Shown here one piece after another: positions 43,333 through 52,212 of a stretch of DNA of 62,204 nucleotides. A model generated the notes under the pieces. That model had not been told where the DNA came from, did no database searches, and saw nothing but the letters and a program-made list of their open reading frames with translations. This DNA is from Gemmatimonadota bacterium. Lineage in GTDB: Bacteria > Gemmatimonadota > Gemmatimonadetes > Gemmatimonadales > Gemmatimonadaceae. The stretch lies in contig JAPLKS010000010.1 of NCBI GenBank assembly GCA_026387915.1, positions 2,877-65,080 of the forward strand. The letters run 5' to 3'. The first letter of the stretch is position 1; each line of letters opens with the position of its first letter. The position numbers and the translations under genes are program-made.

Positions 43333-44850
43333 ATGAGCACCGCCTCGTATTCCAATACGTCCACAGTGGGCCATTATATCAACGGCAAGGCCGTCCCGGG
43401 GAGCAGCGGGCGGCATCAGCCGGTGTTCAATCCGTCGTTGGGTGCAGCCGCACGCGACGTGACGCTGGCCACCGCGGCTGAGGTCGATGCGGCCGTGAGC
43501 GCAGCGCACGCGGCGTTTCCAGCGTGGGCTGACACGTCGCCGCTCAGGCGGGCGCGCATTCTCAACAGCTTTCTCGCGCTCCTGAATCAAAACCGCGACC
43601 TGTTGGCTTCAATGATTACCGCCGAGCACGGAAAGGTGTTCAGCGATGCGCAGGGTGAAGTCACCCGCGGTATTGAGATTGTCGAATTTGCGTGTGGTAT
43701 TCCGCAGCTGCTCAAGGGCGACTATACCGAGCAGGTCAGCACGGGAATCGACAACTGGACGGTTCGCCAACCGCTCGGCGTGGTTGCTGGCATCACCCCG
43801 TTCAATTTTCCGGTGATGGTGCCGATGTGGATGTTTCCCGTTGCGATTGCGTGCGGAAACACCTTTGTCCTCAAGCCAAGCGAGCGGGATCCGTCGGTGT
43901 CGCTCCTCCTTGCCGAGCTCCTGACGCAGGCGGGGCTGCCGGCTGGCGTGTTCAACGTCGTGCAGGGCGACAAAGAGGCCGTGGATGCCCTGCTCGCGAA
44001 TGACCATGTGAAGGCCGTGAGTTTTGTGGGCTCCACGCCGATCGCGCGCTACATCTACGAAACGGGTGCCAAGCACGGCAAGCGCGTGCAGGCACTCGGC
44101 GGCGCGAAGAACCACATGGTGGTGCTCCCAGACGCCGACATTCAGCAGGCGGTCGACGGTTTGATTGGTGCTGCGTACGGCTCAGCGGGCGAGCGGTGCA
44201 TGGCGATCAGCGTGGCAGTCCTCGTGGGCGATATGGCAGACGAGATCATTCCGCGGCTCGCTGAGCGGGCGCGAACGCTCGTGGTGCGCGACGGCATGGA
44301 CGCAACCGCTGAGATGGGGCCGATCGTGACGCGGCAGGCGCTCGAGCGCATTGAGGGCTACATCGCGCTCGGCGTGGACGAGGGGGCGACCCTGGTCGTG
44401 GACGGGCGCGGCCACAAAGTGGATGGACACGCCGAAGGATTTTTTACCGGTGGGACGTTGTTCGATCACGTCACGCCGGCCATGCGCATCTATAAGGAAG
44501 AGATCTTTGGTCCGGTGCTGTGCTGTGTTCGCGTGCCAGATCTGGCAGCAGCCGTGGCATTGATCAACGCGCACGAATATGGGAACGGCGTCGCGTGCTA
44601 CACGCGCGACGGCCACGCCGCGCGCGAGTTTGCGCGCCGTGTGGAAGTGGGAATGGTCGGCATCAATGTGCCGATTCCGGTGCCGATGGCATGGCACGGC
44701 TTTGGCGGATGGAAGCGCAGCCTCTTCGGCGACATGCATGCGTATGGCGAAGAGGGGGTGCGGTTCTACACGCGGCAGAAGTCGATCATGCAACGGTGGC
44801 CGGAGAGCATCGCGAAAGGGGCGGAGTTCGTGATGCCAACGTCTAAATAG
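43333..44850 (+). CDS. mmsA: CoA-acylating methylmalonate-semialdehyde dehydrogenase
   Basis: A 505-residue aldehyde dehydrogenase. The MmsA hallmark [15 protein letters not shown] replaces the usual ELGGK with its general base. The catalytic Cys is C289 in [10 protein letters not shown]. The NAD site has [16 protein letters not shown] and [13 protein letters not shown]. It turns methylmalonate or malonate semialdehyde plus CoA into propionyl- or acetyl-CoA in valine, thymine or inositol breakdown. Start ATG 43333 follows agaggga. It ends at a 15-bp hairpin. Confidence 0.95.
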   Translation: MSTASYSNTSTVGHYINGKAVPGSSGRHQPVFNPSLGAAARDVTLATAAEVDAAVSAAHAAFPAWADTSPLRRARILNSFLALLNQNRDLLASMITAEHGKVFSDAQGEVTRGIEIVEFACGIPQLLKGDYTEQVSTGIDNWTVRQPLGVVAGITPFNFPVMVPMWMFPVAIACGNTFVLKPSERDPSVSLLLAELLTQAGLPAGVFNVVQGDKEAVDALLANDHVKAVSFVGSTPIARYIYETGAKHGKRVQALGGAKNHMVVLPDADIQQAVDGLIGAAYGSAGERCMAISVAVLVGDMADEIIPRLAERARTLVVRDGMDATAEMGPIVTRQALERIEGYIALGVDEGATLVVDGRGHKVDGHAEGFFTGGTLFDHVTPAMRIYKEEIFGPVLCCVRVPDLAAAVALINAHEYGNGVACYTRDGHAAREFARRVEVGMVGINVPIPVPMAWHGFGGWKRSLFGDMHAYGEEGVRFYTRQKSIMQRWPESIAKGAEFVMPTSK

Positions 44851-44854
44851 CCGA

Positions 44855-44891
44855 ACAGCGGCCACCGACGATTTATGTCGGTGGCCGCTGT
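44855..44891. terminator. Bidirectional hairpin between mmsA and uvrA
   Basis: A perfect 15-bp stem, ACAGCGGCCACCGAC (44855-44869) with its complement (44877-44891), has loop GATTTAT. No T run follows. Confidence 0.7.
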
Positions 44892-44921
44892 GCGTCATGC
44901 GTTCGAGGCGCGTGCGAGTTG

Positions 44922-47759
44922 CTACCGCCCGCCGAGCAACGGCCCCAACCACCGCCCCGTATGCGACGCCGCCACCTTCGCCACCTGCTCCGGCGTCCCC
45001 TGCGCCACGAGCCGCCCACCACCGTCGCCGCCATCGGGGCCAAGGTCAATCACCCAATCGGCGAGCTTGATCACGTCGAGATTGTGTTCGATCAGCACCA
45101 GCGTGTGTCCCGCGTCCACCAGGCGGTCGAGCACCGTTGACAGTTTGAGAATGTCCTCGAGGTGCAATCCAGTGGTGGGCTCGTCCATCACATAGAGCTT
45201 CTTGCCGCTCTTCTTGGAACTCTGAATCAGCTCGCGCGCAATCTTCAGACGCTGCGCTTCGCCGCCGCTGAGCGTGGTGGCGGGCTGGCCGAGTCGCAGG
45301 TAGCCGAGTCCCACTTGCTGCACCTGCCAGAGCGCCTGGCCGAGTTTCTCTTCGTGCGGAAAGGCGCGAATGGCTTGGTCCACGGTGAGGTTGAGAACCT
45401 CTACAATCGAACGTCCGCCCACTTTTACGTCGAGCACCGCCGGCTTGAACCGTTGGCCATCGCAGTCTTCGCAGGGCACAAACACGTCGGCCATGAACAC
45501 CATCTCGACTTCCAGATAGCCGGCGCCTTCACACTTTTCGCAGCGCCCGCCTTTCACATTGAAGCTGAAGGTGCTGGCGGTGTATTTCCGTTGGCGCGCG
45601 AGCGGCACGTCGGCAAAGAGCGCGCGGATGTCGTCGAACGCCTTGATGTACGTCACGGGGTTCGAGCGCGGCGACCGGCCAATGGGCTCTTGGTCAATGA
45701 GCACGACGTCGGTCAGCGATTCCCAGCCTGCAATGTCCTTGAAGGCGCCGACCTTCTCTCCTAGGTGTAGCTTGGCCGAATGCTCGCCGGTGATGCGCTG
45801 CTCGAGCGCACGGTAGAGCACGTCGTGAATCAAGGTGCTTTTGCCGCTGCCACTCACGCCGGTCACCGCCGTGAGCGCACCGATTGGAATCTTGATATCC
45901 ACGCCGCGCAGGTTGTGCTCGCGCGCGCCCGTGAGGGTGAGCCAGCGTGGGCCCGCTTTGCGTCGCTTGGCCGGCAGCGGAATGGTTTTGGCGCCGGTGA
46001 GGTACTGCCCTGTGAGCGGACTCTCCGACGCGCGTGACATCGGCCCGCTGAACACCACGTGCCCCCCTTGGTCACCACTCGCGGGGCCGAGTTCAATCAT
46101 CCAGTCGGCCATGCGCATGGCCTCCAGGTCGTGCTCTACGACAATGACCGTGTTGCCGCCGTCGCGGAGTCGCTTCAATAGCGCGAGCAGCCGATCCATG
46201 TCGCGCGGGTGCAACCCGATGCTCGGCTCGTCGAGCACATAGGTGGTGTCCACCAGCGAGGAGCCGAGCGAGTTGGCGAGGCCAATGCGTTGCGCCTCGC
46301 CGCCCGAGAGCGTGCGGGTGGCGCGCTCGAGTGTGAGGTAGGTGAGTCCCACGTCGCACAAGAAGCGCACACGACTCCGCGCTTCACGCAGAATGTGTGC
46401 AGCAATCGCGGTGTCGGCCGGCGAGAGTGCGAGTGCGTCCATCCACGCATTCAGTAGCTCTACGGGCATCGCGCTCGCTTCGGCAATCGTGCGTCCCGCA
46501 ATCTTCACGTTGAGCGCGTCACGCGTCAGTTTGGTGCCGCCGCACCCCGCGCAGGCGCGCGCCGACTGATACCGACGCAAAAAGACGCGGATGTACTGTT
46601 TGTATTTCTTGGGCTCGAGCGACTCGAGATGCTTGATGATGCCGAGGAACCCCTTGGCCTTGCCGGTGAGCAGCTTCTGGTGCTGATCATCAGTGAGATC
46701 GCTCCAGGGCCGATCCATCGGAATCCCCTCGCGCTTGCAAAACTCGGCGAGCGCGCGGCGCTTGTTGTCGTAGCGCGGCATGGTCCACGGATCAATCGCC
46801 CCGTCGCGCAAGGTGCGAGTGGGGTACGGCACAATCAGCGAGAGCTCAAACTCCAGCGTGGCGCCAAAGCCATTGCACGTGCCGCACGCACCGCGCGGAT
46901 TATTGAACGAAAAGAGCTGCGGCGACGGGGCAGGAGCCGTATGCCCATCGTTGGGACAGCGGAACGCCGTTGTAAAAACAAGCGACGTTGCCGGTTTACC
47001 GTTAACGGTTAACGGCAAACCGTTAACATCAGTTGTAGTTGAAACTATGAGCGCGGTTGCATCCCCATCCCCCTCCACAAACGCCGTCTCAAACGCATCC
47101 GTGCACCGCGTGCGCATCTCCTCGCCCACCGCAATGCGATCCGCAATCACCACCAACTCTTTGGCCTTCGCCAGATTGGTTTTTGGCGGCAGTTCGTCGA
47201 GGTGCATCACCACGCCGCCCGCCGACACGCGCACAAACCCCTTGGCCCGCAAGTTTTCGATAATCTGACCGTGCGTCACCTTGCTCGACGCGCGCAGCGG
47301 AAAGGCGATCATCACGCGCGTCCCCTCGGGGAGCTCGAGCACACGGTCGGCAGCGGATTGCGCCGAATCAGGCTTCAGCTCGCGCCCACACACCGGGCAG
47401 ATGGTGTGCCCCACGCGCGCCCAGAGCAGTCGCAGATAATCGTAGATCTCGGTGGCGGTGCCGACCGTACTCCGCGAGGTGCGCGTGGGATTCTTCTGCT
47501 CAATCGCCACGGCGGGGGAGAGCCCGTCAATAAAATCGACGTCCGGCTTCTTCATCCGCTCAAGGAATTGCCGCGCATAGGCCGAGAGCGACTCCACGTA
47601 CCGGCGCTGGCCCTCGGCGTAGATGGTGTCGAACGCGAGCGACGACTTGCCCGAACCCGACGGCCCCGTGATCACCGTGATCGCGCGGCGCGGGATGTCG
47701 AGGTCGATGCCCTTGAGATTGTGCTGGCGGGCGCCGCGAATCTGGATGCGCTCTTTCAC
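44922..47759 (-). CDS. uvrA: UvrA, excinuclease ABC subunit A
   Basis: 945 residues from GTG 47759 (VKERIQIRGARQHNL); an in-frame ATG at 47813 adds 18 unconserved residues. Two ABC ATPase halves: Walker A GPSGSGKSSLAFDT and GVSGSGKSTLIHDVL; signatures RTLSGGEAQRIGLA and TTLSGGEAQRLKIA. Cys pairs of the zinc modules are visible (CPVCG; CGTCNGFG; CAGCGGTKL; CEKCEGAGY; CEDCDGQ). It finds DNA damage with UvrB in nucleotide excision repair. At 46992-47027 the gene holds an AT-richer, nearly palindromic, 7-bp-phased stretch encoding about DVNGLPLTVNGKPA, which is extra to the family there. Confidence 0.97.
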   Translation of the reverse strand: MKERIQIRGARQHNLKGIDLDIPRRAITVITGPSGSGKSSLAFDTIYAEGQRRYVESLSAYARQFLERMKKPDVDFIDGLSPAVAIEQKNPTRTSRSTVGTATEIYDYLRLLWARVGHTICPVCGRELKPDSAQSAADRVLELPEGTRVMIAFPLRASSKVTHGQIIENLRAKGFVRVSAGGVVMHLDELPPKTNLAKAKELVVIADRIAVGEEMRTRCTDAFETAFVEGDGDATALIVSTTTDVNGLPLTVNGKPATSLVFTTAFRCPNDGHTAPAPSPQLFSFNNPRGACGTCNGFGATLEFELSLIVPYPTRTLRDGAIDPWTMPRYDNKRRALAEFCKREGIPMDRPWSDLTDDQHQKLLTGKAKGFLGIIKHLESLEPKKYKQYIRVFLRRYQSARACAGCGGTKLTRDALNVKIAGRTIAEASAMPVELLNAWMDALALSPADTAIAAHILREARSRVRFLCDVGLTYLTLERATRTLSGGEAQRIGLANSLGSSLVDTTYVLDEPSIGLHPRDMDRLLALLKRLRDGGNTVIVVEHDLEAMRMADWMIELGPASGDQGGHVVFSGPMSRASESPLTGQYLTGAKTIPLPAKRRKAGPRWLTLTGAREHNLRGVDIKIPIGALTAVTGVSGSGKSTLIHDVLYRALEQRITGEHSAKLHLGEKVGAFKDIAGWESLTDVVLIDQEPIGRSPRSNPVTYIKAFDDIRALFADVPLARQRKYTASTFSFNVKGGRCEKCEGAGYLEVEMVFMADVFVPCEDCDGQRFKPAVLDVKVGGRSIVEVLNLTVDQAIRAFPHEEKLGQALWQVQQVGLGYLRLGQPATTLSGGEAQRLKIARELIQSSKKSGKKLYVMDEPTTGLHLEDILKLSTVLDRLVDAGHTLVLIEHNLDVIKLADWVIDLGPDGGDGGGRLVAQGTPEQVAKVAASHTGRWLGPLLGGR
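46992..47027 (-). repeat. Near-palindromic heptad-phased insert within uvrA
   Basis: On the plus strand units GGTTTAC, CGTTAAC, GGTTAAC, GGCAAAC, CGTTAAC run from 46993 to 47027 in 7-base phase. The span 46992-47022 is an almost perfect palindrome with three non-symmetric positions, one of them the centre. The 10-mer CGGTTTACCG (46992-47001) recurs inverted at 52177-52186. The encoded peptide keeps the uvrA frame; its codons (GTT, AAC, TTA, ACA, AAA) contrast with the GC-rich neighbours. Confidence 0.8.
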
Positions 47760-47839
47760 TACAGGAAAACTAGCGGGAGCGCCGCAAAAGTTCCGATGGC
47801 ACCCGCGCCACAACGCGGCGGCCTGATTACCATTCTTGC

Positions 47840-49654
47840 GTGACCGCTCCCGCCACCCCGCACGACGAAGAAGCCCTCGGCAAGGCGTTCGACCTCCGGC
47901 TCACGCGCCGGATGCTTCGGTACGTCGGCCCGCACGCGCCGCTCATGGTGGGCGCGCTGGCATTGCTCGTGGTCGCCGGCGTGTTGCAACTGGCGCAGCC
48001 CCTGCTCACGCGCCACGTGATTGACGTGGCCGTTCCCGCGGGTGATCGCACGGCCCTCCGCGGCGACGCCCTGATCTTTATGAGCGTGCTGGTGGCACAG
48101 TTCGGGAGCCAGTACGGGCAGGTGATGCTCACCACCCTGCTGGGTCAGCGCGTGATGCACGACCTGCGGCAGCAGATCTTTGCGCATCTCCAACGACTCC
48201 CCATCGCCTTTTTTGACCGCAACCCCGTGGGTCGACTCGTCACGCGCGTCACCAGTGACGTCGAAGCGCTCAACGAGCTGTTTACCGCGGGCGTGGTGGC
48301 CGGGATGGGCGATCTGTTTACGCTCGCCGCCATCGCCGGCCTGATGTTCTCCACCGATTGGCGCCTGACGCTCGCGGCTTTCGGCGTGGTGCCGTTCATC
48401 TATCTCACCTCGCACATTTTCCGAGTGAAAGTGCGCGAGAGTTATCGCGACATTCGCGCGCGCCTCGCGCGCATCAACGCCTTTCTCAATGAACGGCTTT
48501 CGGCGATGCGCATTGTGCAGCTCTTTGGCCGCGAGCGGTCGGAGGGCGAACGCTTTGCGGTGCTCAATCAACATCATCTCGATGCGCACCTGCGATCGGT
48601 GACCGTGTATGCGCTCTATTTTCCTGTTATTGAAATTCTCACCACCATCGCCCTCGCCAGTTTGATCGTGGCGGCGGCGCCCCGCGTGGGCTCGCACGTG
48701 CTGACGGTGGGGACGGTGGCCGCGTTTCTTCAACTCGCGCGGCGATTCTTTCAGCCGTTGCAGGACTTGAGCGACAAGTACAACACGCTCCAGCAGGCGA
48801 TGGCCGCGTCGGAGCGAATCTTCGGCCTCCTCGACACCCCGGCCGACCCCGCTGGCTCCAGTGGCGAACCCGCCGCCCGCAGCGGGCGCCCGGTGACCGT
48901 TGAGTTCGAGCACGTCTGGTTCAGCTATGACCCTCCCGGTACCGCCGAGCCGCGTTGGGTGCTGCGCGACGTGAGCTTTTCCGCGAATCCTGGCCAGACC
49001 GTGGCGATTGTCGGTCACACCGGCGCGGGAAAAACCACCGTCATCAACTTGCTCCTACGCTTTTACGATCCGCAAAAGGGACGCATCCTGGTGGATGGCC
49101 GCGACGCGCGCCACATCTCCACCGAGGAGCTGCGCGGGCTCATTGGCTACGTGCAGCAGGACATTTTCCTCTTTGCCGGCGACATTGCCACCAACATTCG
49201 GCTCTCGAACCCCATCAGCGACGAGCGGGTCGAGGCGGCCGCCGATCGCGTAGGGGCAGGGCGCGTCATCCGCCGCCTCCCCGACGGCTACGCCCACATG
49301 CTCGGGGAACGGGGCGCCAGTGTGAGTGTCGGGGAGCGGCAGCTGCTCTCCTTTGCCCGAGCCATCGCCGCCGACCCGTCGCTCCTGGTGCTCGACGAAG
49401 CCACCAGCGCCGTGGACAGCGAAATCGAGGCCGATATTCAGCGCGCCCTCGCTGAGCTGATGGCGGGTCGCACCACGATCGCCGTGGCCCACCGGCTCAG
49501 CACTATCGCCGGCGCGGACGAAATCCTCGTGATGCATCACGGCGAAGTGCGCGAGCGGGGGCGACATCGGGAGCTGATGGCGGCCGGCGGATTGTATGCA
49601 AATCTCTATAGGTTGCAAACCGGCATATTTCCAGAGGGATATTCGGCCGCCTGA
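47840..49654 (+). CDS. ABC exporter, fused permease and ATPase
   Basis: 604 residues from GTG 47840. Six transmembrane helices (about 30-330) with type I exporter coupling segments (VTSDVEALNELFT, ARLARINAFLNERLSAMRIVQLFG). ATPase domain about 350-590: Walker A GHTGAGKTT, Q-loop YVQQDIFLFAGDI, Walker B LLVLDEATSAVD, H-loop IAVAHRLSTI. The signature reads VSVGERQLLSFARA instead of LSGGQ, a variant seen in heterodimeric or lipid exporters. A half-transporter that would work as a dimer. Divergent from uvrA. Confidence 0.93.
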   Translation: MTAPATPHDEEALGKAFDLRLTRRMLRYVGPHAPLMVGALALLVVAGVLQLAQPLLTRHVIDVAVPAGDRTALRGDALIFMSVLVAQFGSQYGQVMLTTLLGQRVMHDLRQQIFAHLQRLPIAFFDRNPVGRLVTRVTSDVEALNELFTAGVVAGMGDLFTLAAIAGLMFSTDWRLTLAAFGVVPFIYLTSHIFRVKVRESYRDIRARLARINAFLNERLSAMRIVQLFGRERSEGERFAVLNQHHLDAHLRSVTVYALYFPVIEILTTIALASLIVAAAPRVGSHVLTVGTVAAFLQLARRFFQPLQDLSDKYNTLQQAMAASERIFGLLDTPADPAGSSGEPAARSGRPVTVEFEHVWFSYDPPGTAEPRWVLRDVSFSANPGQTVAIVGHTGAGKTTVINLLLRFYDPQKGRILVDGRDARHISTEELRGLIGYVQQDIFLFAGDIATNIRLSNPISDERVEAAADRVGAGRVIRRLPDGYAHMLGERGASVSVGERQLLSFARAIAADPSLLVLDEATSAVDSEIEADIQRALAELMAGRTTIAVAHRLSTIAGADEILVMHHGEVRERGRHRELMAAGGLYANLYRLQTGIFPEGYSAA

Positions 49655-49665
49655 AAGTGCTTGCC

Positions 49666-49684
49666 ACCCCCCTTTTCGGGGGGT
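49666..49684 (+). terminator. Short C/G hairpin before the FHA gene
   Basis: ACCCCCC (49666-49672), loop TTTTC, GGGGGGT (49678-49684). Weak terminator or leader element; no T run beyond agtttc. Confidence 0.35.
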
Positions 49685-49699
49685 AGTTTCCCCTCAGAG

Positions 49700-51106
49700 A
49701 TGCCCTACATCCAGTTCAATGACCAGCAGATCGCGCTGGCCTCGGCCGACCTAACCGTTGGGGCCTTCGATGGCGCCACCGTTCGGCTACCAGGAAGCGA
49801 CCCTGCCGCGCACGCCGTGCTCCGGCTTTCCGCCGACGGAACCGGACTCATCCGCCGCGGCGCCGACAGCGCCATTGTCCTGGTGAATGGCGTGCAACTG
49901 GGCGCCGAGCCCAGTCCGCTACTCCACGGCGATCGGGTGGAGTTGGGGGGCGCGTCGCTGCGCTACGGCGACGACGAGAAGGGCGGACGCACCCAGTATG
50001 TCTCCGCCGCCGATATCCCCGAAGGGTTGCGCGCCAAGTCTGTGTCCGCCAAAAAGGCCACCACTGCCACCGGCGGACGGTGCGTGTCGCTGATGGATGG
50101 GCGCGAATACACGGTGAACCCCTCGGGGCTCTCCTTTGGGCGCGAAGTCGGGTGTGACATTGTCGTCGCCACGGTTTCTGTGTCGCGCCGACACGCCGAA
50201 ATCGCGGTGATGACCGATGGCTACTACCTGCGCGACCTCAGCACCAATGGCGTCTACGTCAACGGAAAGCGGGTGGAAGGCAGCCAACTGCTCAATCGCG
50301 GGGATGTTATCCAGATTGGGGAGGAGCAGTTCCGCTTCTACGCGGATGTCGCGGCGGAGGCAGCCCCTGCTGCGGTAGAGCATGCCCCTATTTTGGTGGA
50401 GCCCACCGCGCTCGCCACGGCGGCCCCCGTGGAGCTCGATTTTCAGGTCATCGCGCTGGAGGATGCCATGGCGACCGTCGCGGCCCCTCAACAGCCTCCG
50501 AAAGCCGTTTCTGCCCCCGTAGCCCCAGCGGCCCCAGCCCGCCCCTCGGCGCCTATCACCGAAGCCCGCACCGAACCTCGGCCCGCCGCGCCCCCGCTCG
50601 GAACCCTCGAAATCATCAATGAGGGCGCAATGAAGGGCGCCAAGTACCATATTGTGTCAGCGCTCACGAACATCGGGCGCGGGGCCCACAACGATATTGT
50701 CATTGCTGAGGAGAGCCTGTCGGGCTCACACGCCAAGCTCCTCCTGCGCGACGGTTCGTGGTGGCTTCAGGACCAGAACTCGACGAATGGCACCTACGTG
50801 GGTGGGCGTCGAGTGACCGGAGAACAGCAACTTTCGGGCGCTCCGGACGTGCGTTTTGGCAGCATCAAGATGATCTTTCGTCCGGCGGTCAGCGCGGATG
50901 CGACGGGTGGCTCCGGAACTCGTGCGATTGCCGCGGTGAACGTGGATGCCGCGCGAAAGGAGCGGGTTGCTCCAAAGCGGGGCGCGTCTGGACCGGTGAA
51001 GGCGCCGAACAAGAAGAAGGGGTGTGCTGCGATGGTCGCATTCTTGATGGCCTGCGCGGCCGTAGGAACCATGGGGATCGTTTTCCTTTTCACGACGCGA
51101 GGCTGA
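49700..51106 (+). CDS. Membrane-anchored multi-FHA-domain protein
   Basis: 468 residues from ATG 49700. A first, degenerate FHA-like unit (about 1-95, VLVNGVQLGAEPS). A canonical FHA domain (about 125-220: SFGREVGCDIVV, VSRRHAEI, LSTNGVYVNGKRV). A Pro/Ala linker, then a second canonical FHA (about 315-400: NIGRGAHNDIVI, LSGSHAKLL, NSTNGTYVGGRRV). A Lys-rich stretch precedes one C-terminal transmembrane segment (MVAFLMACAAVGTMGIVFLF). FHA domains bind phosphothreonine peptides, so this is a membrane phospho-adaptor. The PP2C phosphatase gene starts 3 bp after its stop, forming an operon; no Ser/Thr kinase is in the window. Confidence 0.88.
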   Translation: MPYIQFNDQQIALASADLTVGAFDGATVRLPGSDPAAHAVLRLSADGTGLIRRGADSAIVLVNGVQLGAEPSPLLHGDRVELGGASLRYGDDEKGGRTQYVSAADIPEGLRAKSVSAKKATTATGGRCVSLMDGREYTVNPSGLSFGREVGCDIVVATVSVSRRHAEIAVMTDGYYLRDLSTNGVYVNGKRVEGSQLLNRGDVIQIGEEQFRFYADVAAEAAPAAVEHAPILVEPTALATAAPVELDFQVIALEDAMATVAAPQQPPKAVSAPVAPAAPARPSAPITEARTEPRPAAPPLGTLEIINEGAMKGAKYHIVSALTNIGRGAHNDIVIAEESLSGSHAKLLLRDGSWWLQDQNSTNGTYVGGRRVTGEQQLSGAPDVRFGSIKMIFRPAVSADATGGSGTRAIAAVNVDAARKERVAPKRGASGPVKAPNKKKGCAAMVAFLMACAAVGTMGIVFLFTTRG

Positions 51107-51108
51107 TC

Positions 51109-51864
51109 GTGCAATTGGCGGTAGGCGCTCGCTCTGACGTCGGAATGATTCGTTCCGGCAATGAAGACAATTTTTTCGCCGAGTCGGACGAACGACGCGG
51201 CGTGTTTGTGGTAGCCGACGGTATGGGGGGTCACGCGGCGGGGGAAGTCGCGAGTGAGATGGCGGTGCAGATTGTGTCGCGCCAGCTCATGCAGATTCAG
51301 ACCGTGCTCGCCGAGGATGCGGGTAAGCGCGTAGAGCAGTCGCTCAAGGACGCGAATCGCGCCATCTACGAGCGGATGCTCGCCGAGGTGGACAAGCAGG
51401 GGATGGGCACCACCGCAAGCGTGCTCGTGCTCTCCGACGATCAGTTCCTGATTGGACAGGTGGGCGACTCGCGTGTGTATCTTCTGCGCGACGGTGCGCT
51501 GCGTCAGGTGACCAAGGACCATTCGTACGTGCAGGAACAGGTGGACGCAGGGCTCCTTACACCGGAGCAGGCGCGCTACCACCCGTACAGCAACGTGATC
51601 ACCCGGTGCTGCGGCGCCAACGAGAGTGTCGAAGCCGACGTGTATCGCGGCGCGGTGCTCCCGGGCGACGTATTCCTCGTGGCCAGCGACGGACTCACCG
51701 GCATGGTGGATGACCGCCGTCTGCAACAGCTGCTCCTCGCGCGCAGTGGACCCTCGCGCATCGTGGATGCCCTCATCGCCGAGGCCAATGGCCGCGGCGG
51801 ACTCGACAACATCACGGCGATCGTGGTGCAAGTCGGAATGGTGGATGCCACGCAGAATGACTGA
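51109..51864 (+). CDS. PP2C-family protein phosphatase
   Basis: About 251 residues from GTG 51109, preceded by gagg at good spacing inside the end of the FHA gene. PP2C metal-site and core motifs: DVGMIRSGNEDNFF, FVVADGMGGHAAGEVAS, GDSRVYLLRDGAL, TKDHSYVQEQV, LVASDGLTGMVDD and DNITAIVVQ. It removes phosphate from Ser/Thr in Mg/Mn-dependent fashion, opposing a kinase such as PknB. With the FHA protein it makes a phospho-signalling pair. The next small gene overlaps by 8 bp. Confidence 0.93.
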   Translation: MQLAVGARSDVGMIRSGNEDNFFAESDERRGVFVVADGMGGHAAGEVASEMAVQIVSRQLMQIQTVLAEDAGKRVEQSLKDANRAIYERMLAEVDKQGMGTTASVLVLSDDQFLIGQVGDSRVYLLRDGALRQVTKDHSYVQEQVDAGLLTPEQARYHPYSNVITRCCGANESVEADVYRGAVLPGDVFLVASDGLTGMVDDRRLQQLLLARSGPSRIVDALIAEANGRGGLDNITAIVVQVGMVDATQND

Positions 51865-52051
51865 CGACGAAACTGTCGCGTCGGTCGCGGAGCTCTTTCT
51901 CGGCAACATCCTTTACGCGCTGGAAAAGTGCGCGATCTCGCTTTCCGACGAAGGGAAAGAGGAGGATGCGGCATTCTACCGCGGGATTGGGAGAAGCTTG
52001 GCCGAGGCGCGGGGACGGGACAAGCAACAGCGCGTAGACGGTAAGCCGTAG
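51857..52051 (+). CDS. Small conserved-looking protein downstream of PP2C
   Basis: A 64-residue acidic protein, ATG 51857 overlapping the phosphatase stop by 8 bp. It is probably all helical: VASVAELFLGNILYALEKC then EEDAAFYRGIGRSLAEARG. I recognise no family. Position and overlap suggest a partner or regulator of the phosphatase. A 7-bp repeat array begins 4 bp after its stop. Confidence 0.6.
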   Translation: MTDDETVASVAELFLGNILYALEKCAISLSDEGKEEDAAFYRGIGRSLAEARGRDKQQRVDGKP

Positions 52052-52054
52052 TCC

Positions 52055-52117
52055 TTTGGCGGTTGTCCGTTGGCGGTTGTCCGTTGGCGGTTGGCCGTTG
52101 GCCGTTGGCCGTTGGCG
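52055..52117 (+). repeat. Heptamer array, GTTGGCC/GTTGGCG/GTTGTCC type
   Basis: Nine consecutive 7-base units, the first TTTGGCG, then GTTGTCC, GTTGGCG, GTTGTCC, GTTGGCG, GTTGGCC three times, GTTGGCG. The phase is strict. It lies in the gap between the convergent small-protein and HD-hydrolase genes. Confidence 0.9.
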
Positions 52118-52160
52118 CACACAGTCTTGACGAGCTGTCGTAGTACGCCCGCCTGTTTGC

Positions 52161-52195
52161 AACGGAAAACGGTAAACGGTAAACCGTCTACCGCA
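52161..52195 (+). repeat. Second heptamer array, AACGGTA type
   Basis: Five 7-base units: AACGGAA, AACGGTA, AACGGTA, AACCGTC, TACCGCA. It contains CGGTAAACCG, the inverse of the 10-mer in the uvrA insert. It lies just before the stop of the HD-hydrolase gene (52213). Confidence 0.75.
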
Positions 52196-52212
52196 GTTGC
52201 CCTTACTTGCCC

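Noticed and set aside
52055-52195. CRISPR array
   Set aside because: Repeat units are only 7 bp and directly adjacent, without 30-40 bp spacers, and no cas gene is present.
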